In this document: positions 51,318-58,702 of the stretch, in pieces
Layout of the letters: the number at the start of each line of letters is the position of its first letter
Numbering within the stretch: position 1 is the stretch's first letter
Assembly (NCBI RefSeq): GCF_039522665.1
Contig: NZ_BAAADV010000001.1
Coordinates: 806,001 to 870,000 of the forward strand
Direction: 5' to 3'
Length of the DNA: 64,000 bases
Source: Natronoarchaeum mannanilyticum
GTDB lineage: Archaea; Halobacteriota; Halobacteria; Halobacteriales; Natronoarchaeaceae
Program-made: the position numbers and the translations under genes
The notes under the pieces: model-generated
What the model was told of the DNA's origin: nothing
The model's database searches: none
The model's input: the letters and a program-made list of their open reading frames with translations, nothing else

Positions 51318-53975
51318 TCAGTCCGCGGACGCCGGCGGCGCGGCGGCGGGCGGGACCTCCCGCTCGGACTCCCACTCCAGATCGCCCCGGTAGTGGAACG
51401 CCTCGTTCCCTCGTTCGGGGTCCAGCACGGTCAGTTTCAGCCAACCGTTGTCGAAGAGTCGGCGGACCGCCTCGTTCTCGCTGAGGATCCGTTCGATCCG
51501 ATCGACGGGCGCCTGAATCAGCGTCGTCAGGCGCAGCGGCGAGTGGTACGCCTCGCCGGCGTCGTCGTGGAGCGACTGGAACGGCAGCCCCATCCGGATG
51601 TCGCCGCCGTTGCCCTGGTAGACGCCGACCTTCCCGACGGGGTTGTGCGTGACCTTCGTGCCGCTCCCGTAGACGTCGTTGTCGACCGTCGAGAAGTAGT
51701 ACTGGGCGCTGATCATCTGGACGACGACCAGCGGTCCGACCATGATGTTCTCGAGGGCGTCGCCGTCGGGGTCGGTCGCCCAGTCGTACGTGTGGAGGAA
51801 GGCGCGCCCGTCGAGGTCGGCGTCGCTGGTCAGCTCGCGGCGTCCGATGACGAACCCGGCGTTACCCGAGAGGCCGATCTCGGGGCGCGGTTCGGCCCAG
51901 TCGGCCGCGCGACGCTCGGTCTCCCGCGCGCTCTCGGCGGGCGCCTCGCCGTCGATCGTCTCGACGCGCTCGGCGGTCGCACCCTCTCGGGCCGTCTCGA
52001 GATCCGCTTCGAGCCGCTCGAACACGTCGGGATGGCGCTCCCGGGCGTCCGCGTCGGCAAAGAGGGTGACCTCGTCGGTCGTCGTGTTGTGCTCGGCGGC
52101 GACGAACACCGTCTCCTCGGGGATCTCGTGGCCGCGCTCGCGCAGGTTCGCGCGGACCTCGGGGTCGTTGCAGATCTCGGCCAGCGCGCGGGCGTTCGGG
52201 ACGCCGGAGCTGCCGGCGCAGGCGCCGCAGTCGATGCTCGACTCGTAGGGGTTGTTCACCGTCTGGCTGGCGTGGCCGGCGAACACGACGACCGGTGCAA
52301 ACTCGTCCCAGCCCATCAGATCGAAGGCGGCCTCGGCGTAGTAGGTGCGCTGCTCGGTCGAGATCCCCGCCGGGAGGTCGTGTTCGGGTTCGAGCGCGAG
52401 CGTCTCCTCGGCGGCCGTCTCCGAAGACAGCTCGTCGGCGGGCGGCGACGCGGTCCCGGGTTCGGAGTCGTCCTCGCCCGCCTCGTCGGGATGGTCGACG
52501 CCGGGCTCGCAGAACGCCTCGTCACGCGGCGCGCCCGCGTTCTCCCGGAGGTCGTACATCCGCGAGGGCAGCAGGGTCCGGGCGGTCAGCGCCGCGCCGA
52601 AGAACCCGCCGGCGCCCTCGACGAAGCCGAACGCGCCCGCGACGTCGTTCTTGAGCGACTTCATCAGCTTGTGGCCCGCGTGGGACAGCGAACTCCAGCG
52701 GTCGTGGCGCTCGGCCGGCGCGTCCTCGGTCGGACGCTCGGCGACGCGGTGCTTGGGATCGACCATCACCGGGCAGGAGTCGGTCGAGACGTGCTCGCCG
52801 TACTCCTCGTGTCTGATCGGGATGCCGAAGAAGCCGGCGTACCCGTGGGTCTCGTAGGGCCCGGAGTCCTCGATGTGCCGCCGGATGATCTCCGAGCGGG
52901 TGTCGATGCAGAACACGAGCTGGGCGGCCGGCGCGTCGACGTCGCCGCCGCTGGACGCCGGTTCCGGGTCTGCGTCGGCCACCGTCTCGCCGCCGTCGGG
53001 CGACGCCGTCGCCGCCGCGGCGTCGGCGGACCTCGGCGTCGGCGCGTCGGCGTCCGCCTCGGAACCCGACGTCGACGCGCCGACCGACGCGTCGACGGCG
53101 TCGACGAGATCCCGCCGGTAGCTCTCCTCCCAGGCGTCGAGCCAGACCTCGGGGAGCGGCGGCTCCTCGTCCGCGTCGCCCGTGGACTCGGCGCTCGCCT
53201 CGGGCGCGATCGGCTCGCCCATGTGCTTGGCGAGGATCAGGCGCACCGCGAGGTAGTCGACCAGCGTGATCGGGTAGGCGTCCTGCCAGGGGTTGTTCTC
53301 GTCTTGCTCGCGCTGCTTGATCAGCCCGGTCCAGCCCGGCAGCGCAGCGAGGTGGTGCTCGAAGATCTCCTCCCAGCGCTCCTCGGAGTGGTCGGCGAGG
53401 ACGGCGTACAGCGCCTCCATCGCCGTGTCGGGCAGGTCGGTCAGCCGGTCGCGGTAGAACGACGCCACCGGCGTCTCCGACGCGGGGATGTCGGCGTCGT
53501 ACTTCGCGAGGGCGCTCCAGGCCGCGTAGAACCCCTCCTCCCGGTTCGGCATGGCCCACGCGGTCTCGCCCTGATCGAGGAATGCGGCGAGCCACTTCGA
53601 GAGCAGCCGGTCGAGGGGGTCGTCGCCAGCCTCGCCCGGAGATTCGTCTTCGGCGTCCGCCATCCGGTCGAGCAGCGCCTCGGGGTCGTCCTCGAACCCG
53701 GCGGCAGCGAGGCGCTCGGACAGCAGATCGGGGTCGATCTCGCCGCGCTCCCAGGCCCGCCGGAAGTAGTCGGCGGGCGGGTAGCCGCGGCCGCCGTAGA
53801 GCGCTTCGCCCCGCGTCACCGCCTCGTCGAACGGCAGATCCTCGAATCCCGACAGCGGGTTGGCCGCCACGTCTGCGTACAGCGGCCAGACCCGGCCGAT
53901 GCTCTCGGCCGCGTTGTCGACGCGAGCGCGCACCGAGTGCGGCCCAACAGTGCCCGAGTGGTTGTCTTCACTCAT
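51318..53975 (-). CDS. dabA: DabA (DUF2309): carbonic-anhydrase-like subunit of the DAB complex
   Basis: 885 residues from ATG 53975. The zinc and catalytic residues of DabA are present: C356 and D358 (VFCIDTRSE), H568 (FAGHASQTV) and C583 (IDCGACAG); the 15-residue gap between the last two equals that of the characterised bacterial protein. With DabB it converts incoming CO2 to bicarbonate in an energy-coupled, one-way reaction. Two acidic low-complexity inserts (about 262-350 and 495-540) flank the catalytic Cys, as if halophile-specific. The open frame starts 24 bp earlier but ATG 53975 fits a TATA near 54015. Confidence 0.9.
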   Translation of the reverse strand: MSEDNHSGTVGPHSVRARVDNAAESIGRVWPLYADVAANPLSGFEDLPFDEAVTRGEALYGGRGYPPADYFRRAWERGEIDPDLLSERLAAAGFEDDPEALLDRMADAEDESPGEAGDDPLDRLLSKWLAAFLDQGETAWAMPNREEGFYAAWSALAKYDADIPASETPVASFYRDRLTDLPDTAMEALYAVLADHSEERWEEIFEHHLAALPGWTGLIKQREQDENNPWQDAYPITLVDYLAVRLILAKHMGEPIAPEASAESTGDADEEPPLPEVWLDAWEESYRRDLVDAVDASVGASTSGSEADADAPTPRSADAAAATASPDGGETVADADPEPASSGGDVDAPAAQLVFCIDTRSEIIRRHIEDSGPYETHGYAGFFGIPIRHEEYGEHVSTDSCPVMVDPKHRVAERPTEDAPAERHDRWSSLSHAGHKLMKSLKNDVAGAFGFVEGAGGFFGAALTARTLLPSRMYDLRENAGAPRDEAFCEPGVDHPDEAGEDDSEPGTASPPADELSSETAAEETLALEPEHDLPAGISTEQRTYYAEAAFDLMGWDEFAPVVVFAGHASQTVNNPYESSIDCGACAGSSGVPNARALAEICNDPEVRANLRERGHEIPEETVFVAAEHNTTTDEVTLFADADARERHPDVFERLEADLETAREGATAERVETIDGEAPAESARETERRAADWAEPRPEIGLSGNAGFVIGRRELTSDADLDGRAFLHTYDWATDPDGDALENIMVGPLVVVQMISAQYYFSTVDNDVYGSGTKVTHNPVGKVGVYQGNGGDIRMGLPFQSLHDDAGEAYHSPLRLTTLIQAPVDRIERILSENEAVRRLFDNGWLKLTVLDPERGNEAFHYRGDLEWESEREVPPAAAPPASAD

Positions 53976-54011
53976 TTGCTCTGGACGAACGTAGACCAAC
54001 AGATAAGAGTT

Positions 54012-54025
54012 CTGTATGTATACAG
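54012..54025. promoter_or_regulatory. Inverted repeat at the dabA promoter
   Basis: CTGTAT-GT-ATACAG, a perfect 6-2-6 repeat 37-50 bp upstream of the dabA ATG, overlapping the expected TATA box. A repressor site there would block dabA. Different from the AACA-N5-TGTT motif. Confidence 0.4.
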
Positions 54026-54224
54026 TATTAATCCGCGTACGTCCTAAAACACTATTATCGCGGAGCGGCGTCCGCGCCGATCCGGACAGCGCACGGGCGG
54101 GACTGTTCGGAGTCTCGTCCGATCCCGAATCGGAAGATGGGCGCAGCGGAAGAAACGGGCGTCAGTCGTCGGACTATTCGTCCGATATCACGATCACTCG
54201 GCCCGTACGAGCACTCGCGACCGA

Positions 54225-55997
54225 TTAATCGTCGGACGGAAGCGGCTCGCCGCTCGGATCGGTCGGCGCCGGGCTCTCGCCGTCGGCGAAGGGGTACCAC
54301 GACTGCTTGGCGTCGTTGAGGCAAGGATCCTCGTACCCGTCGGCCTCCTCGGGCTCGGCCAGCTCGACCAGCGCCTCCTCGCCGGTGGCCTCGACCCACT
54401 GGCGGAACGTCTGGCCCTCCTGGCGGTGGGCGGCGAACGCCTGGGTGAGATTCTTGATCAGCCCCGGCACCTCGTCGGCGGGGACGCGCTGGCGGATCCA
54501 GTCGATGAACGTCGGCTCCTCGCCGATGCCGCCGCCGACGCCGACGTCCATCGCCTCGACCATCTCGCCGTCCTTCCGGGCGCGCATTCCCTGAAGGCCG
54601 ATGTCCGCGGTCATCGCCTGCCCGCAGTCGGCCGTGCAGCCCGAGTAGTGGATCTTGATGCGCTCGACGTCGTCCTGCAGGTCGACGTTCTCGCGGAGCC
54701 AGCGCAGCATGCGGGCCATGCGCGCCTTCGTCTCCGTGAGCGCGAGCCCGCAGAACTCCGTGCCCGTGCAGGCGACGGCGCCGCGCTGGAACGGGTTCGG
54801 CTCGGGCTTGTGGGTTTCCAGCAGCGTCTCCTCCAAGAGCGCGTCCAGATCCTCGTCGGGAACGTCCATGATGATCGGGTTCTGGCGGCGGGTGAGCCGC
54901 ACCTCGCCCGAGCCGTACTCCTCGGCGAGGTCGGTGAGCTCGATCGCCTCCTCGGCAGTGATCCGGCCGACCGGCACGCTCAGGCCGACGTAGTTGCGGC
55001 CGTCGGGCTGGTCGTGGACGCCGACGTGATCCGACTTTCCGGCCTGAACCGGGCGACCCGCGTTGTACGTGTACTCGTCGCGGACGTCCTCGCCGGCCTC
55101 CCGTAGCTCGAAGTCGACGTAGTGCTCGTCGAGCACCTTGCGGATCTTGGTCGTGCCCCAGTCGTCGACGAAGAACCGGGCCCGGTTCTTGTTGCGATTT
55201 TCGCGGTTGCCAAGCGCGTGGTACAGCTCGACGAAGCCCCGAACCAGCTCGTAGGCGTTGTCCGGCGTGACGAACACGTCGAGCTCGCGCGCCTCGCGGG
55301 GTTCGCGACCACCCAGGCCGCCGCCGACGCGGACGTTGAATCCGCGGACAGCTTCCCCGTCGATCTCCTTCTCGGCGGGTTCGAGCCCGACGTCGTTGAT
55401 CGAGTCCTGCGCGCAGCCCTCGCAGCAGCCCGTGACGCTGATGTTGAACTTCCGGGGCATGTTCGCGAGCGCGTCGTCGCCCCGCAGGTCCTCCTGCAGG
55501 CGGTCGAGCAGCTCGCGCGTCTCGACGAGTTCGTTCTCGTCCTTGCCGGCGACGGGACAGCCCGAGATGTTGCGCATCGTGTCGCCGCCCGCCGAGCGCG
55601 TCGTGACGCCGACCGATTCGAGCTTGTCCCAGATCTCGGGGACGTCCTCGAGCTTGATCCAGTGGAGCTGGACCGACTGGCGGGTCGTGAAGTCGATCCA
55701 GGCGTCGCCGAACTCGGGGTTCTCGACGGGCCCTTTCGCGTACTCGTCGGCGACCTCGGCGATCGCCCGGAGTTGGCCGGGTTCGAGCATCCCGTCGCAG
55801 TTGGTGAGCCGCATCATGAAGTAGCTCTCCTGGCCGGAGCGCTGGTGGAACACGCCCCAGAACTTGAACCGGGAGAACCACTTGTCGGCCTCTTCGTCGG
55901 GAATCGACTCCCAGCCCTTCTCCGCGAACTCGAGGAGCTTTTCGCGCACTTCGTCGCCGTACATTCCGTCCTTCCACTTCTCTTTTTTGTGAGGCAT
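54225..55997 (-). CDS. nirA: Ferredoxin-nitrite reductase (siroheme, [4Fe-4S])
   Basis: 590 residues. Siroheme-cluster cysteines: CTGTEFC (C410, C416) and CTADC (C454, C458). The active-site stretch is PRKFN (K183, N185): Lys-x-Asn, the nitrite-reductase form. Reduces nitrite to ammonium with six electrons from ferredoxin. The N-terminus MPHKKEKWKDGMYGDEVREK resembles the haloarchaeal assimilatory enzyme. A TATA-like TTCTATAAG (about 56084-56092, minus strand) and an inverted repeat at 56100-56114 lie upstream. No nitrate reductase gene is nearby, so nitrite, not nitrate, may be the intended source. Confidence 0.88.
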   Translation of the reverse strand: MPHKKEKWKDGMYGDEVREKLLEFAEKGWESIPDEEADKWFSRFKFWGVFHQRSGQESYFMMRLTNCDGMLEPGQLRAIAEVADEYAKGPVENPEFGDAWIDFTTRQSVQLHWIKLEDVPEIWDKLESVGVTTRSAGGDTMRNISGCPVAGKDENELVETRELLDRLQEDLRGDDALANMPRKFNISVTGCCEGCAQDSINDVGLEPAEKEIDGEAVRGFNVRVGGGLGGREPREARELDVFVTPDNAYELVRGFVELYHALGNRENRNKNRARFFVDDWGTTKIRKVLDEHYVDFELREAGEDVRDEYTYNAGRPVQAGKSDHVGVHDQPDGRNYVGLSVPVGRITAEEAIELTDLAEEYGSGEVRLTRRQNPIIMDVPDEDLDALLEETLLETHKPEPNPFQRGAVACTGTEFCGLALTETKARMARMLRWLRENVDLQDDVERIKIHYSGCTADCGQAMTADIGLQGMRARKDGEMVEAMDVGVGGGIGEEPTFIDWIRQRVPADEVPGLIKNLTQAFAAHRQEGQTFRQWVEATGEEALVELAEPEEADGYEDPCLNDAKQSWYPFADGESPAPTDPSGEPLPSDD

Positions 55998-56380
55998 GAT
56001 TTGAGGTTCCGTCTGTGTCGGCGTTTGCGGATGGATTAACCAAACGTCCGCGTTTTCACGATATTGGGTACTGGATGTTCACTTATAGAAGTGTCTCTTT
56101 AACAAACTGTGTTATTCGGCTGTTCGTCGAGAGAACGTCGAATGTTCTAGGACCTAAATGCTCTTCGAGCGGTTCAACGGCGGATTGCTCCGGGCGGGAA
56201 CGGTGAAAGACTGGACGAACGTCGAACGCGGTCGGTCGGGAGATCGACGGTCGATAGCGGCGCAGCCGGACGCCGTGCGCGCCGCTGCGCGGCGTCAGTA
56301 CTGCGGTCCCGAAGCTATCAGAACGTCGGCGTCGGGCGAAAGAAGGGGGCGGCGATATCGACGGTTCGAGAGCGGCGTCG
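55998..56380. other. Intergenic region upstream of nirA
   Basis: 383 bp. Holds the nirA promoter and candidate operator. The rest to 56380 contains no supported gene. Confidence 0.5.
56100..56114. promoter_or_regulatory. Candidate operator upstream of nirA
   Basis: TAACA-AACTG-TGTTA, a perfect 5-5-5 inverted repeat centred about 21 bp upstream of the TATA centre and 103-117 bp from the ATG. The dabB copy is one helical turn closer to its TATA box. Confidence 0.5.
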
Positions 56381-56923
56381 TTACTCGTCGTGGACGGTTA
56401 CGGACTCCAGCAGAACCTCCTCGTTGGGGTTGTCCTGCGCGTCGGTCGGCACGGAGCCGAGCTCCTCGACGACGTCCATGCCGTCGGTGACCTTGCCGAA
56501 GACGGCGTGGCGGCCGTCGAGGTGGGGCTGGGCGGCCAGCGTGATGAAGAACTGCGAGCCGTTCGTGTCCGGGCCGCTGTTGGCCATCGAGAGCACGCCG
56601 GGGCCGTCGTGAGAGAGGTCGTCGTGGAACTCGTCTTCGAACTCGTAGCCGGGGCCGCCGCGGCCGGTGCCGGTCGGGTCGCCGCCCTGGATCATGAAGT
56701 CCTCGATGATCCGGTGGAACTCGACGTCGTTGTACAGCGCGTCGCCCCGCACCTCGCCGCTCTGGGGGTCCTCCCACGTCGTCGTCTCGGGCGCGGGCTC
56801 GTCGTCCGCGGCCGGGTCGTGTTTCGCGAGGTTGACGAAGTTCTCGACGGTCGTGGGGACCTTCTCGTCGTACAGCTCGACCTCGATGTCGCCGTGCGTC
56901 GTGTGCAGCGTTGCGTCGCTCAT
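56381..56923 (-). CDS. Cyclophilin-type peptidyl-prolyl isomerase
   Basis: 180 residues. FHRIIEDFMIQGGDPTGTGRGGPGYEF, NGSQFFIT and HLDGRHAVFGKV are the conserved cyclophilin stretches; the catalytic Arg is in FHRIIEDFMIQGGD. An insert near residues 35-60 (DPAADDEPAPETTTWEDPQSGEVRGDAL) is longer than in most cyclophilins. ATG 56923 begins MSDATLHTTHGDIEVELY. Confidence 0.92.
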   Translation of the reverse strand: MSDATLHTTHGDIEVELYDEKVPTTVENFVNLAKHDPAADDEPAPETTTWEDPQSGEVRGDALYNDVEFHRIIEDFMIQGGDPTGTGRGGPGYEFEDEFHDDLSHDGPGVLSMANSGPDTNGSQFFITLAAQPHLDGRHAVFGKVTDGMDVVEELGSVPTDAQDNPNEEVLLESVTVHDE

Positions 56924-57389
56924 ACCCGTCCGGACGGCCGTCGCACTGAAAAAGGCTTGCAGTGTCGCCGCGAGCGAGAGACGCGACACCTCGCCGCGGG
57001 ACCGAGGACGCTAACCATCTCGGTACTCGAAGTTGCATCCCTTCGAAAGCCAGAATCGTCTACCAACTATCGTGTGTAATCTCGGGTTACTCGCCCGTGT
57101 GAGTAGTTAACTGCAGCAAGATGCCGACAGCGCTCGCGCGACACCGACAGCGGGCGCGCGTCACGGCCCTTCGGCGGCGTCTCGGCGCGTCGCTACCTCG
57201 TGACTCCGTCCGCGGCGAGGGCGAACGATACCTCCGCGAGCGTACGCGGTTTCAGGGCGTCGCCCCGAAAGCCGGAGTTATTCGTTCCGTTCGCGACCGT
57301 TCGGTCGGCATCCCCCGTATAACAAACCGGCTCCCGCTCGTACGTCCGACCGAGTACGCCGGACGAGCACCGTCCGGCACCGCACCACC
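56924..57389. other. Intergenic region, no gene supported
   Basis: 466 bp between the divergent cyclophilin and the zinc-finger unit. Open frames on both strands are Arg/Ser-rich and unconvincing. A TATA-like GTATAAC (57317-57323) could drive the small genes to its right. Confidence 0.5.
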
Positions 57390-57464
57390 ATGTCACCACA
57401 CTCTCACCGACTCGCGCGTTCCGCACCGACGCCGCAACCGCCCGCGATCGAGGGAGGTGTCTGA
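57390..57464 (+). CDS. Possible 24-residue leader ORF upstream of the zinc-finger gene
   Basis: ATG 57390 to TGA 57464; MSPHSHRLARSAPTPQPPAI then EGGV. Its last codons contain the Shine-Dalgarno GGGAGGTG used by the next gene, and its stop lies 2 bp before the next start, so termination could feed reinitiation. Coding status uncertain. Confidence 0.35.
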   Translation: MSPHSHRLARSAPTPQPPAIEGGV

Positions 57465-57466
57465 TC

Positions 57467-57625
57467 GTGGCGACCGTCGACAACCGCAGCGTCCTCCGGA
57501 ACCTGGAGGGCGACGAGTGCCCCTGGACGGAAGACTGCTCGGGGGAGCTCGAACGCGGGGAGTACAAGGACACCGACGCGCTCGTCTGTCCGAACTGCGA
57601 CACCCCGATCGTCCGGGTCTGGTAG
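57467..57625 (+). CDS. HVO_A0556-like zinc-finger microprotein
   Basis: 52 residues from GTG 57467 with Shine-Dalgarno GGGAGGTG about 8 bp upstream. Zinc ligands: CPWTEDC near the middle and CPNC near the end (ECPWTEDCSGELERGEYKD, then LVCPNCDTPIVRVW). This matches the haloarchaeal HVO_A0556 zinc-finger family as I recall it. Role unknown; similar haloarchaeal microproteins affect biofilm or motility. Confidence 0.72.
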   Translation: MATVDNRSVLRNLEGDECPWTEDCSGELERGEYKDTDALVCPNCDTPIVRVW

Positions 57626-57636
57626 CGGCGTCGAAC

Positions 57637-58608
57637 CTACTCTTCTTCCGCACTGACGCGACCCGCGAGACCGGAGAGCGGCGTCACCACGTCCGCGGAG
57701 GGATCCGGTCGACCGTCGGCCGCCGCGCCCGACGCCGAAATTCGGTCGGGATGGAGCAGCGCCGCTAGATGTTCGAGCGTGTCGACCAGCCGCGGCCCCG
57801 GGCGGTTCACGAACTCGTGGCCGTCCATCGCATACGCGCGGTCGGTCTTGACCGCACGCAGATCATCCCATCCCGGCCTCGCGGTCAGGTCGTCGAGGTT
57901 CTCGCGGGTCTGGGCGAGGTCGAACCCGCAGGGCGCCGCGATCAGCACGTCCGGGTCGTATTCGCGGATCTCGCCCCACTCGCGGGGCCGCGAGCGCGCG
58001 CCGGGATCGGCCAGCCCGTACTCGCCGCCCGCCCACTCGACCAGTTCGGGCACCCAGTGGCCCGCCACCATCACCGGGTCCATCCAGTCGAGGATCGCTA
58101 CCGAGGGACGCTCTGCGTCCGGAACGCTGGCGGTGGCATCGCGCACGGCGTCGATGCGGGCTTCGAGGTCGTCTATCAACTCCGCGGCGCGCTGTTCGCG
58201 CCCGGTCGCCCGCCCGATCCGCTCGATATCCTCCAGCACGTCCCCGACGCTGTGGGGGTCGGTAGTGAGAATCTCGGGATCGGCGTCGATCCGGTCGACG
58301 GCCTCGGCGACGAGCACCGAGTCGACCGCGCAGACGTCGCAGATCCCCTGCGTGACGATCAGATCCGGGTCGGCACGGTCGAGCGCCTCGACGTCGATCT
58401 CGTAGACGCCGCCGTGGTCCCGCTCGGCGCGGACGACCTGCTCGTTGATCGCCTCGCTGCTCGCCCCGGCGTCGATCCGCGACCGGTTGATCGACGGCCG
58501 CTCGGCGGCCTCGGGCGGGACGTCGCACTCGTGGGAGACGCCGACCGGCTCGATCCCCAGCGCGTAGACGATCTCGGTCCCCGAGGGCAGCAGCGAGACG
58601 ACGTTCAT
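57637..58608 (-). CDS. Cobalamin-binding (BtuF-like) protein
   Basis: 323 residues, no signal peptide. VVSLLPSGTEIVYALGIEPVGVSHECDVPPEA is the BtuF-family opening; the class III binding-protein fold follows (DWMDPVMVAGHWVPELVEWAGG, PGPRLVDTLEHLAALLHPD). Without an export signal it may be a cytoplasmic corrinoid-binding or scavenging protein rather than a true transport partner. No BtuC/BtuD gene is adjacent. Confidence 0.8.
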   Translation of the reverse strand: MNVVSLLPSGTEIVYALGIEPVGVSHECDVPPEAAERPSINRSRIDAGASSEAINEQVVRAERDHGGVYEIDVEALDRADPDLIVTQGICDVCAVDSVLVAEAVDRIDADPEILTTDPHSVGDVLEDIERIGRATGREQRAAELIDDLEARIDAVRDATASVPDAERPSVAILDWMDPVMVAGHWVPELVEWAGGEYGLADPGARSRPREWGEIREYDPDVLIAAPCGFDLAQTRENLDDLTARPGWDDLRAVKTDRAYAMDGHEFVNRPGPRLVDTLEHLAALLHPDRISASGAAADGRPDPSADVVTPLSGLAGRVSAEEE

Positions 58609-58702
58609 GGGTCGACTCTGGGACGGCGCGGTGTTAAAGCTGTGTTCGGCCGCTCGAAGGGGAACAACCGCAGTTGGTCACCACAAACGTCGTCGAAAGC
58701 CC

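Noticed and set aside
54077-54102. GGACA...TGTTC upstream of dabA as a further operator copy
   Set aside because: The half sites are 14-16 bp apart instead of 5, so it does not match the motif.
45355-56000. Whole cyn-dab-nir island as a mobile element
   Set aside because: No integrase, transposase or second attachment site on its right side was found; the tRNA scar lies on the wrong side for a simple insertion.
57121-57768. Long plus-strand frame overlapping the zinc-finger gene
   Set aside because: Strongly basic, opposite to the acidic haloarchaeal proteome, and in conflict with the 52-residue zinc-finger gene.
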